Assembly: GCA_020631895.1 (NCBI GenBank)
Contig: JACKGR010000001.1
Location: 62,001-126,000 of the forward strand
Source of the DNA: Candidatus Nomurabacteria bacterium
GTDB taxonomy: Bacteria; Patescibacteriota; Saccharimonadia; Saccharimonadales; UBA7683
Length of the DNA: 64,000 nucleotides
Direction of reading: 5' to 3'
The notes under the pieces are model-generated. The model worked only from the letters and a program-made list of their open reading frames with translations. It was not told where the DNA came from and made no database searches. A program made the position numbers and the translations under genes. This document shows positions 43,005-51,650 of this stretch, piece after piece (position 1 is the stretch's first letter; every line of letters starts with the position of its first letter).

Positions 43005-46000
43005 ATGGCTAAGACAGATCTTAAGGGCTCTTCACGTGTTTACTTCACTAGTGATGATGACGCGTTGGAGATTCCGGATTTAATTGAACATCAAACTAAA
43101 TCGTTTCAGAATTTCGTACAGGAAGGCCTAGGTGAAATATTTGCCGAAGTTAACCCAGTAGAAGATTACACAGGTACCAAGCTTGAACTTAGGTTCAAAG
43201 ACTACAGGTTCGCTGAACCAAAAAGAACAGAAGTAGAAGCTCGTGAGAATAACATCAGTTTTGATGCTCCTCTATATGCAAATATTGAGCTAACAAACAA
43301 AATTACAGGTGAAGTTAAAGAACAAGAGATTTATCTTGGTGATTACCCATGGATGACATCACGGGGTACTTTTGTAATTAACGGTGCTGAACGAGTTGTA
43401 GTATCACAACTCATCAGAAGCCCAGGCATCTTCTTTACATCAGATCAAGCTGGTTCAAAGATGGTGTATGGAGCAAAACTTATCCCTGGCCGAGGTGCTT
43501 GGCTTGAGTTTGAGACTGCAGCTAACGGAATAATTTATGTAAAAATTGACAGACGTCGCAAAATGCCAGTAACTACACTTCTAAAAGCACTTGGTTATGG
43601 TAACCCAGATCAAATCAAAGACATCTTTAAAGATGTTGATACAGGTGAGATTAAACATATAGACCTTACACTTGAGAAGGATACAACAAAAGGCACAAAC
43701 GATGCCTTGATTGAGGTTTACCGTCGAATTAGACCTGGTGATCTTGCGACTGTAGATAATGCTAGAAGCTTAATTGAGAACGTCTTCTTTAACTTCAAAC
43801 GATTCGATCTATCACGAGTTGGTCGTTACAAACTAAGCAAGAGACTTGATATCGATGTGCCAAATACGGCTGAAAATCGGATTATGCGACTTGATGATCT
43901 AGTTGCAATAATTAAAGAGATTATTCGACTTAACAACTCGCAGGAGATCGCAGATGATATCGATAGCCTTGCAAACCGACGAGTTAAATTAGTTGGCGAA
44001 CTGGTACAACGACAATTTAGAATTGGACTTCTTAGAATGGAGAGAAACGCTAAAGACCGAATGTCTATGAGCGAGATCGAGACTGTTACCCCAGCACAGC
44101 TTATTAATGCTCGACCAATTGTTGCCGCAGTTCGAGAGTTCTTTGCAAGCTCACAGCTATCTCAGTTTATGGATCAAACTAACCCGCTATCTGAGCTAGC
44201 TCACAAGCGACGTCTAAGCTCAATGGGCCCAGGTGGCTTGTCTCGTGAACGTGCTGGTTTTGAGGTTCGTGATGCACACGCGACACACTACGGTCGTCTA
44301 TGTACTGTAGAAACTCCTGAAGGTAGCAACATTGGGTTGGTACTTAATCTTGGATCACATGCACGTATAAATGATTACGGATTCATCGAGACTCCTTATA
44401 GAACATTCAAAAATGGGAAAGTAACAGATGAGGTTGTTTATCTCGACGCTGACGAAGAGAAGCGAGCGATTATCGCTTCAGCCGGTCTAGAACTTAATAA
44501 AGATGGTTCATTTGTATCAGAACGTGTTCCTGCTCGTGTCAAACTACAGCCGGAAGAAGTAGACGCAGAACTTGTGACACATATTGATGCAGCCAGAAAT
44601 CAAATTCTTGGATCTACCGCATCACTTATTCCTTTTGTAGAAAAAGACAACGTAGGTCGTGCACTGATTGCATCTAACCAACAGAAGCAAGCTGTACCTC
44701 TTATCAAAGTACAATCGCCTGTTGTTGGAACCGGTATGGAATCAACTGTCGCTAAAAACAGTGGCCAAGTTATCTATGCTGAAGGTCCTGGAACGGTTAC
44801 AAAAGCTGACGGTAACGAAGTTGTCGTTAAGTATGCAAAAGAAACTAAAAAGTATCCAATCACTCACTTTGTTAGAACAAACGATGGCTCAAGCATGAAC
44901 CAAAAAGTTGTTGTTAACACTGGTGATTCAGTTAAAAAAGGACAGGTACTTGTTGATGGTGTGAGCACAGAGAACGGTGAGCTTGCACTAGGTAAAGACT
45001 TAACAGTTGCTTACATGCCATGGTCTGGTTATAACTTTGAGGACTCAATCGTAATCTCTCGAAGAATAGTTGAAGAGGATGAACTAACTTCAATCCACAT
45101 CACTGACTACATGGTTGAAGTACGTGAAACAAAGCTAGGTCCTGAAATTGTAACTCGCGATATTCCAAACGTATCTGAAGAGTCCCTCAGACATCTTGAT
45201 GAGACTGGAATTGTACGAATCGGTGCTGAGGTTAAAGCTGGTGATATCTTGGTAGGTAAGATTACTCCAAAAGGTGAGCAAGAGCTAAGCTCAGAGGAGA
45301 GACTTCTTAGAGCAATCTTTGGCGAGAAAGCTAAGGATGTCCGTGATACATCTCAAAGAATGAGTAACGGCAAACACGGTAAAGTTGTGGCTGTTAAGAT
45401 CTTCTCAAGAGAGAATGGCCATGATCTAAAAGCCGGCGTACTTATGCAAGTACAAGTTTACGTCGCTCAAATGCGAAAAATCGCAGTTGGCGATAAGCTT
45501 GCTGGACGTCACGGAAACAAGGGTGTAATTGCTAAAATCGTACCGGCTGAGGATATGCCATTTATGGAGGACGGTACTCCTGTGGACATTCTTCTAAACC
45601 CACTGGGTATTCCATCTCGTATGAACATTGGCCAGTTGTTTGAAATTCACCTTGGAATGGCCGCCTCAATCTTGGGCTATAAAGTTGCCACACCTCCATT
45701 TAACGGAGTTGAAGGTGAAACTATTAGAGAAGAGCTTAAAAAAGCTGGTCTACCTGAAGACGGAAAACAGCAGCTTATTGATGGACGGACCGGCGAATAC
45801 TTTAAAGAACGAGTCTCAGTTGGTGTTATGCATATTATTAAGCTTCACCACATGGTAGCTGATAAGATACACGCCCGTTCTATTGGCCCATACACAATGG
45901 TTACCCAACAACCGCTTGGTGGTAAAGCACAAAACGGTGGTCAGAGATTTGGAGAGATGGAAGTTTGGGCACTTGAGGCTTATGGCGCAGCCAACACGCT

Positions 46001-46424
46001 TCAAGAGATGCTAACTCTAAAATCAGATGATGTTTACGGACGATCAAAAGCTTATGAGAGCATCATCAAGCAAGAGCCAATCATCGGGCCTAAGATCCCA
46101 GAGAGCTTTAACGTGCTTGTAAAAGAACTTCAAGGACTAAGTCTTAAGGTTGATCTAATCAACGCACGAGGACCAGAAGAGATCGAAGTTGATGCAGAAG
46201 AAGTTCTTCAGGCAACTATTGCAGATGAAGCCGGCCACATGCCAACAATTGAGGCAGAGCTAACTCCAATGGATGTAACAGAAGAGATGGTAGCAAGTGA
46301 GTTTGAGATTATGGATGACGATTCAAAAGTTGCCCTAAACGATGACAATACTGATGATCCACAAACTGATGATACAGACGATTCAGATAATAATGATCAA
46401 AGCGAAGTAAAGGAGGAGGCGTAA
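43005..46424 (+). CDS. rpoB: RNA polymerase beta subunit
   Basis: The 1139-aa catalytic core subunit. The rifampicin pocket reads SQLSQFMDQTNPLSELAHKRR with the key Asp, His and Ser conserved. GRLCTVETPEGSNIGL, the GNKGVIAKIVPAEDMPF region and the C-terminal GGKAQNGGQRFGEMEVWALEAYG are normal. A Glu/Asp-rich tail of about 30 residues ends the protein. SD AAGGAG lies 12 nt before ATG. The stop overlaps the rpoC start by one base (TAATG). Confidence 0.97.
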   Translation: MAKTDLKGSSRVYFTSDDDALEIPDLIEHQTKSFQNFVQEGLGEIFAEVNPVEDYTGTKLELRFKDYRFAEPKRTEVEARENNISFDAPLYANIELTNKITGEVKEQEIYLGDYPWMTSRGTFVINGAERVVVSQLIRSPGIFFTSDQAGSKMVYGAKLIPGRGAWLEFETAANGIIYVKIDRRRKMPVTTLLKALGYGNPDQIKDIFKDVDTGEIKHIDLTLEKDTTKGTNDALIEVYRRIRPGDLATVDNARSLIENVFFNFKRFDLSRVGRYKLSKRLDIDVPNTAENRIMRLDDLVAIIKEIIRLNNSQEIADDIDSLANRRVKLVGELVQRQFRIGLLRMERNAKDRMSMSEIETVTPAQLINARPIVAAVREFFASSQLSQFMDQTNPLSELAHKRRLSSMGPGGLSRERAGFEVRDAHATHYGRLCTVETPEGSNIGLVLNLGSHARINDYGFIETPYRTFKNGKVTDEVVYLDADEEKRAIIASAGLELNKDGSFVSERVPARVKLQPEEVDAELVTHIDAARNQILGSTASLIPFVEKDNVGRALIASNQQKQAVPLIKVQSPVVGTGMESTVAKNSGQVIYAEGPGTVTKADGNEVVVKYAKETKKYPITHFVRTNDGSSMNQKVVVNTGDSVKKGQVLVDGVSTENGELALGKDLTVAYMPWSGYNFEDSIVISRRIVEEDELTSIHITDYMVEVRETKLGPEIVTRDIPNVSEESLRHLDETGIVRIGAEVKAGDILVGKITPKGEQELSSEERLLRAIFGEKAKDVRDTSQRMSNGKHGKVVAVKIFSRENGHDLKAGVLMQVQVYVAQMRKIAVGDKLAGRHGNKGVIAKIVPAEDMPFMEDGTPVDILLNPLGIPSRMNIGQLFEIHLGMAASILGYKVATPPFNGVEGETIREELKKAGLPEDGKQQLIDGRTGEYFKERVSVGVMHIIKLHHMVADKIHARSIGPYTMVTQQPLGGKAQNGGQRFGEMEVWALEAYGAANTLQEMLTLKSDDVYGRSKAYESIIKQEPIIGPKIPESFNVLVKELQGLSLKVDLINARGPEEIEVDAEEVLQATIADEAGHMPTIEAELTPMDVTEEMVASEFEIMDDDSKVALNDDNTDDPQTDDTDDSDNNDQSEVKEEA

Positions 46425-49400
46425 TGAATCCTAGAGCCCACTTATCACCAACTGCAGTAGCCGACTTTGATGCGGTGAGACTTGTTGTTGCAAGCCCAAG
46501 TGACATTTTGGACTGGAGCTACGGCGAAGTATTGAAGCCAGAGACAATAAACTACCGAACTCAAAAACCTGAACGAGATGGTTTGTTCTGCGAGAGAATT
46601 TTTGGTCCTGTCAAAAACATAAACCCTCATGATACAAAGTACAAAGGTGTTAGATCGCGAGAGGCTGCTGTTGATAAAAACGGCGAGCTAGTGACTAATA
46701 GCATTGTGCGACGTGAGAGAATGGGTCACATTACACTCGCTGCGCCTGTTGCTCACATCTGGTTCCTTAGAGGTACACCAAGTCCAATTGGATTACTACT
46801 AGGTATAACTGTTAAGAACCTTGAGAGAATTGTTTACTTTGCATCTTACGTTATCATTTCTGTTGACGAGAAGAAGCGAGACCAGCTTATGGCTGATGCT
46901 GAGGCTGAACTTGCTGCTGCAAAAGCCGCAATTAAAAAACGATTTGAGGACGAGGCAACATCTGAGACTGCTGACGTTAAAGCTCTAGCTGAGGCTCAGA
47001 GCAAAGAAATCGACGATGCAACCGAAGATTTTCTACTTAAAAAGACTCAACTAACCAGCCTAGTTCGCTGTGGCTTGATTTCAGAAACTGACTATCGTAA
47101 TCTACCGAGTTCGTACCAAGATATTGTACAGGTTGGAATGGGCGGAAGCGCAATTAATGAGCTACTACTTCAAATCGATCTTCAAAAACTTATCGACGAG
47201 CTTAATGCAGAGGTTGAAGAAACTAAAGGTCAGCGTAAAAAGAAGCTTATGAAGCGACTCAAGGTGCTTGAGAGCATGATTCAGGCCAATATTGAGCCAA
47301 GTAGCATGTGTGTCAGCATCTTACCTGTTATCCCACCGGATCTACGACCAATGGTCCAGTTAACAGGTGGTCGTTTTGCAACTTCTGATATGAACGACCT
47401 GTATAGACGAGTAATTAACCGAAACAACCGTCTTAAAAAGCTAGTTGATCTTAACGCTCCTGAGGTTATCCGCCGAAACGAGCAACGAATGCTCCAAGAG
47501 GCTGTCGATGCGCTAATCGATAATTCAGCCGCAAGATCTGGTCGTGCAGTAAGTGCGACTGGTGGACGTCGTCGACTTAAATCGCTTAGCGATATGCTAA
47601 AAGGTAAGCAAGGACGATTCCGTCAGAACCTACTCGGAAAACGTGTAGACTACTCTGGACGATCAGTAATTGTTTCAGGACCTGAGCTAAATATTAGTGA
47701 GTGTGGTCTTCCTAAACTAATGGCCCTAGAGCTTTTTAAACCATTTGTTATTGGATGGTTGATGCAACATGAGTATGCTCACAATATCAAGAGTGCAACT
47801 CGTCTTATTGAAGCAAACGAGACAATCATCTGGGATGCACTTGATGAGGTTATTAAAGAGAAGTACGTGTTGCTAAACCGTGCACCAACTCTTCACCGTC
47901 TATCAATCTTAGCCTTTAAGCCTAAATTGATCGAAGGTAAAGCTATTCAGCTTCACCCTCTAGTTTGTCGTGGATTTAACGCCGACTTTGATGGTGACCA
48001 AATGGCTGTTCACTTGCCTCTATCAGAAGCTGCCCAAAAAGAAGCTCGTGAGCTTATGACTGCCAGCAAAAACCTACTAAAACCTGCTGACGGTGCTCCA
48101 ATTCTTCACATTGAGCAAGATATTGTTTTGGGATGTTACTATTTAACTTACGACAAGCCTGGAGTAACTACTGACGAGGTTGTGCCAATCTCAGATCTTA
48201 ATGAGGCTATTATGGCTCTCGAATCTGACAAGGTTAAACTTCAGACTAAGATCAGAACCACATTTAGAGGCCAAAGAATGGAGACTACAACTGGACGTCT
48301 AATCTTTAACTCTATCTTCCCAGAGGACTTCCCATATCAAGACGACACAATGACCAAAAAGAAGCTAGCTTCTGTTATGGGTAAAGTTTTTGCTCAGTAC
48401 GGTGACGAGAAGACTGCGACTATTGCTGACGAACTAATGCGGATTGGATTCAGCTACGCAACTTTTGCCGGTATCTCAACAAGCATGGATGACTACCTTG
48501 ACCTCGAGGGTCTTGATAAGTTAATTGATGCAGGAGAAAACAAAGCAACTGCTGTATCTGATCAATTTGAGCAAGGTTTAATTACTGATGAAGAGCGCTA
48601 TCGTTTGACTGTTGGTGTATGGCGTGAGGTTGATGAAACCGCTCAGTCACAACTCGTAGAGGCCTATAAAGGAACAGACACAGGCATTAGTATCGCAATG
48701 ACATCTGGTGCACGTGGTAGTATCTCCCAGATCAAACAGGTATCTGGAATGAAGGGAATGGTTGTTGACGCCCTTGGACGAGAGATTGAGCTTCCTATTA
48801 GAAGCAACTATAAAAAGGGTCTTACACCGATTGAGTACTTTGTTGATACAAGAGGATCAAGAAAAGGTTTGATCGATACAGCACTTAGAACTGCCGACTC
48901 AGGTTATCTAACGCGTCGAATGGTAGATGTGGCTCAGGATATGTTCACAATTTCTGAGGACTGCGAAGATCCTGGATTCAGCGTTTATCGAGCTGAGACT
49001 GAAGAGATTGGAATGAATTTTGGTGCTCGTGTTAGTGGACGATTCACTGCAGAGCCACTAAAGATCGACGGTAAAAAAGTTCTAGACGCAGGTGAGTTAA
49101 TCACAGAAGAAATTGGTGAAATGATTGATAAGAGTGATCTTTCAACCGTAAAAATTAGAAGCGTTCTTACAGCCGCTAACTTAAGAGGCGTCTCTCAGAA
49201 GAGCTACGGTGTTGATAAAGCTACAGGCCACATTGTTGGAGCTTATGTTCCTGTTGGTGTTCTAGCAGCTCAATCTGTTGGTGAGCCTGGAACTCAGCTT
49301 ACCATGCGTACCAAGCACACAGCTGGTGCCGCAACTGCTGATGACGTGACACAAGGTTTGCCGCGTGTTGAAGAGCTTCTTGAAGCTCGAGTTCCTAAGA

Positions 49401-50236
49401 GTGAAGCCCTAATGGCTGAGATTTCAGGAAACGTAGCAGTCTGGGAAGATGGTAACAAGTATGTTATTCAAATAACCCCTATCGACGCTCGTGTTGAAGA
49501 ACTTAAGCTATCAAAGCGTAAACCACAGCTTAAGAATGGCAATGATGTCATGGCTGGTGATGTTGTAGCATCTGATAAAAATGGAGAGCGACCACTAGTT
49601 GCTCCTTTTGATGGAAAAGTTGAGTTTCACGATGATGTTGCTGTAATAACTGCTCACAACTCTACCCCGGTCAAGTATGAGGTTCCAGCATTTAGGACGC
49701 TAACGGTTACAGATGGTGCGGTGGTTGCCGCTGGAGATAGATTAACTAACGGATCGCTAAATCTACATAATTTGATGAGACTAAAGAATATTGAGGAGAC
49801 TCAGCGATATATCATAAATGAGATACAGAGTATGTTTGCTCAACAAGGTGTAGCTCTTGCTGATCAGCACCTCGAGACTATTGTAAGACAAATGTTCAGT
49901 CGAGTATCAATTGAGGATTCAGGCGATAGCTTGTTTGTAGCCGGTGATATCGTGAGCAAAGCATCTGTGGTAGAAGCCAATGCAAAACTGGTAGCCGAAG
50001 GTAAAACGCCAGCAGAGTTCACCCAGCTTCTACTCGGTATTGCTAAAGTCTCTACATGGAGTGATAGCTTCTTATCTGCCGCATCGTTCCAAGATACAAC
50101 TCGCGTTCTTATCAACGCAGCAATAAGTGGACGTGTCGACAATCTTTACGGTCTTAAAGAGAACGTAATCATTGGACGCAAGATTCCTGTTGGAACAGGC
50201 GCGATTAGAACAGAAGACATTGCAGTAGTAGCATAA
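46424..50236 (+). CDS. rpoC: RNA polymerase beta' subunit without canonical zinc-site cysteines
   Basis: A 1270-aa subunit carrying the active site NADFDGDQMAVHLPLS. The N-terminal zinc-ribbon region (residues about 65-90) reads GPVKNINPHDTKYKG...DKNGELVT, with none of its four Cys. In the second zinc site the usual Cys-x6-Cys-x2-Cys stretch reads TAANLRGVSQKSYG (about residues 914-928), with Ala, Ser and Ser; only the early Cys of ISEDCEDPG remains. Switch regions and the trigger-loop motif SVGEPGTQLTMRT are normal. A lineage-specific insertion (about 150-200) is Ala/Glu-rich. Confidence 0.97.
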   Translation: MNPRAHLSPTAVADFDAVRLVVASPSDILDWSYGEVLKPETINYRTQKPERDGLFCERIFGPVKNINPHDTKYKGVRSREAAVDKNGELVTNSIVRRERMGHITLAAPVAHIWFLRGTPSPIGLLLGITVKNLERIVYFASYVIISVDEKKRDQLMADAEAELAAAKAAIKKRFEDEATSETADVKALAEAQSKEIDDATEDFLLKKTQLTSLVRCGLISETDYRNLPSSYQDIVQVGMGGSAINELLLQIDLQKLIDELNAEVEETKGQRKKKLMKRLKVLESMIQANIEPSSMCVSILPVIPPDLRPMVQLTGGRFATSDMNDLYRRVINRNNRLKKLVDLNAPEVIRRNEQRMLQEAVDALIDNSAARSGRAVSATGGRRRLKSLSDMLKGKQGRFRQNLLGKRVDYSGRSVIVSGPELNISECGLPKLMALELFKPFVIGWLMQHEYAHNIKSATRLIEANETIIWDALDEVIKEKYVLLNRAPTLHRLSILAFKPKLIEGKAIQLHPLVCRGFNADFDGDQMAVHLPLSEAAQKEARELMTASKNLLKPADGAPILHIEQDIVLGCYYLTYDKPGVTTDEVVPISDLNEAIMALESDKVKLQTKIRTTFRGQRMETTTGRLIFNSIFPEDFPYQDDTMTKKKLASVMGKVFAQYGDEKTATIADELMRIGFSYATFAGISTSMDDYLDLEGLDKLIDAGENKATAVSDQFEQGLITDEERYRLTVGVWREVDETAQSQLVEAYKGTDTGISIAMTSGARGSISQIKQVSGMKGMVVDALGREIELPIRSNYKKGLTPIEYFVDTRGSRKGLIDTALRTADSGYLTRRMVDVAQDMFTISEDCEDPGFSVYRAETEEIGMNFGARVSGRFTAEPLKIDGKKVLDAGELITEEIGEMIDKSDLSTVKIRSVLTAANLRGVSQKSYGVDKATGHIVGAYVPVGVLAAQSVGEPGTQLTMRTKHTAGAATADDVTQGLPRVEELLEARVPKSEALMAEISGNVAVWEDGNKYVIQITPIDARVEELKLSKRKPQLKNGNDVMAGDVVASDKNGERPLVAPFDGKVEFHDDVAVITAHNSTPVKYEVPAFRTLTVTDGAVVAAGDRLTNGSLNLHNLMRLKNIEETQRYIINEIQSMFAQQGVALADQHLETIVRQMFSRVSIEDSGDSLFVAGDIVSKASVVEANAKLVAEGKTPAEFTQLLLGIAKVSTWSDSFLSAASFQDTTRVLINAAISGRVDNLYGLKENVIIGRKIPVGTGAIRTEDIAVVA

Positions 50237-50248
50237 TTCTGCTACAAT
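50220..50248 (+). promoter_or_regulatory. Promoter of rpsL-rpsG
   Basis: TTGCAG (50220-50225), a 17-bp spacer and TGC-TACAAT (50243-50248). It overlaps the end of rpoC and gives a leader of about 120 nt. Confidence 0.65.
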
Positions 50249-50290
50249 ATCGGTTAAAGAGTTTCAGATTGTAAATTCGGTAAAGGTTTT

Positions 50291-50335
50291 GTTCAGATGT
50301 TGATAGAGGCGTGCTGGCCCAGCAATATTCTGAAC
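50291..50335 (+). promoter_or_regulatory. Structured leader of rpsL-rpsG
   Basis: GTTCAGA (50291-50297) pairs with TCTGAAC (50329-50335) and encloses TGCTG-gcc-CAGCA. Ribosomal-protein leaders of this type are often binding sites for autoregulation (S7 in the str operon), but no match to a known site is claimed. Confidence 0.5.
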
Positions 50336-50377
50336 AATAATCTGAGCTGTAAACTATAAGGATATAAGTAAAGATTT

Positions 50378-50791
50378 ATGCCAACAATTAATCAGCTGGT
50401 AAAGAAGCCACGTAAAAGTAGCTCTAAGAAAGTTAAGACTGCCGCACTGCGGAAGATTACTAATTCGCTCAAAACTACCAATTATGAGAAGCCAGCACCA
50501 TTCAAACGCGGTGTTTGTATCAAAGTGACTACCAAAACTCCACGTAAACCTAACTCTGCACTTCGTAAAGTTGCGCGTGTTCGTCTAACAAACGGCCATG
50601 AAGTGTGGGCATACATTGGCGGTGAAGGTCACAATCTACAAGAACACGCTGTTGTACTTGTAAGAGGCGGACGTGTTCCGGATTTGCCAGGTGTACGTTA
50701 CCACATTGTCAGAGGACATCTCGATCTTCAGGGTGTTGCCGATCGTAAACAAGGCCGTAGCAAATACGGTGCTAAGAAGGAAAGTAAGTAA
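50378..50791 (+). CDS. rpsL: 30S ribosomal protein S12 with altered streptomycin positions
   Basis: A 137-aa decoding-centre protein with a 13-residue insertion near the N-terminus relative to E. coli. [11 protein letters not shown] has Arg56 where E. coli has Lys43, and [13 protein letters not shown] has Pro101 where E. coli has Lys88. Both positions are the classical streptomycin sites. The methylthiolated Asp (Asp102 here) is kept. rpsG follows after 2 nt. Confidence 0.97.
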   Translation: MPTINQLVKKPRKSSSKKVKTAALRKITNSLKTTNYEKPAPFKRGVCIKVTTKTPRKPNSALRKVARVRLTNGHEVWAYIGGEGHNLQEHAVVLVRGGRVPDLPGVRYHIVRGHLDLQGVADRKQGRSKYGAKKESK

Positions 50792-50793
50792 TC

Positions 50794-51273
50794 ATGCCGA
50801 GAAAAACTACCAAATCGTTACAGAGAATTCCAGCACCAGATCGCAAGTATAATTCTGTTCTCGTACAAAGACTTATTAACAGAAGTATGCGTGATGGTAA
50901 AAAACAGGCCGCTGAATCAGCTGTTTACCAAGCAATGGAAGAAGCAGCTAAAAAGCTTAAGATTGAGGATCCTTTGCAAGCACTTGAAGAGGCTATGGGC
51001 AACGTTTTCCCTGGTGTAGAGGTTAAGAGCAGACGTGTCGGAGGTGCAAACTATCAGATCCCATTCCCAGTAGAGGGCCACAGAAAGACTCACCTTGGTA
51101 TGATGTGGTTTGTTGGTGCGGCACGTGCCCGAAAAGGCATGCCTTACTGGCAACGACTTATGAATGAGATTGTAGACGCTCATCACGAGGCAGGCGCAGC
51201 GGTCAAGAAGAAGGAAGACACTCATAAGATGGCTGATGCCAACCGAGCATTCGCCCACTTTGCAAGGTTCTAA
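50794..51273 (+). CDS. rpsG: 30S ribosomal protein S7
   Basis: A 159-aa head protein that nucleates 30S head assembly and contacts the E site. Hallmarks are LVQRLINRSMRDGKKQAAE, VFPGVEVKSRRVGGANYQIPFPV and MADANRAFAHFARF at the C-terminus. The usual length is about 156. It is the second gene of the str operon. Confidence 0.97.
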   Translation: MPRKTTKSLQRIPAPDRKYNSVLVQRLINRSMRDGKKQAAESAVYQAMEEAAKKLKIEDPLQALEEAMGNVFPGVEVKSRRVGGANYQIPFPVEGHRKTHLGMMWFVGAARARKGMPYWQRLMNEIVDAHHEAGAAVKKKEDTHKMADANRAFAHFARF

Positions 51274-51289
51274 AGATTGAAGTATCTTC

Positions 51290-51565
51290 ATGGTAGAGTT
51301 TGAATTACCAACCCATCAGAGGATAGCTCGAGAGATTTTCGGAGAGACTGAAAAAGCTTATTCTATGGAACCTGCCGATGTTTATCAAGCTTTAACTAAA
51401 GCGGTTATTGGATTTGACACAACATCTTCAGATGCACAACTTGCATTTGCGTACAACGAAGGCTACAGAAATCAAATGCTTGATGCAAGAAGAGGGAACA
51501 CAATGATGATGGAGCTTTTGGCTGCAGCCTGCCCGTTAGACGACAAATCTGCGCTTGGCGAGTAG
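51290..51565 (+). CDS. Hypothetical 91-aa protein between rpsG and fusA
   Basis: Not recognised. It starts 17 nt after rpsG in the same direction, so it is probably in the str transcript. A soluble, mostly helical protein (EIFGETEKAYSMEPADVYQALTK), mildly acidic, with one Cys. Its location between S7 and EF-G is where other bacteria have no gene. Confidence 0.55.
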   Translation: MVEFELPTHQRIAREIFGETEKAYSMEPADVYQALTKAVIGFDTTSSDAQLAFAYNEGYRNQMLDARRGNTMMMELLAAACPLDDKSALGE

Positions 51566-51571
51566 AAAATA

Positions 51572-51600
51572 TTGGTAGAGTATATTATATCTGTTATAAT
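51572..51600 (+). promoter_or_regulatory. Promoter of fusA
   Basis: TTGGTA (51572-51577), a 17-bp spacer and TGT-TATAAT (51595-51600), giving a roughly 45-nt leader. fusA can therefore be expressed apart from rpsL-rpsG. Confidence 0.75.
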
Positions 51601-51650
51601 GAGGTATCGAACTGTATATTTTAGTGTCAAAAATTTAAGAAAGAAGTAAA

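Noticed and set aside
44140..44320. Natural rifampicin resistance in RpoB
   Set aside because: The key residues of the pocket (Asp of FMDQ, His of AHKRR, Ser before GPGG) are conserved; Thr and Met at neighbouring positions are not enough.
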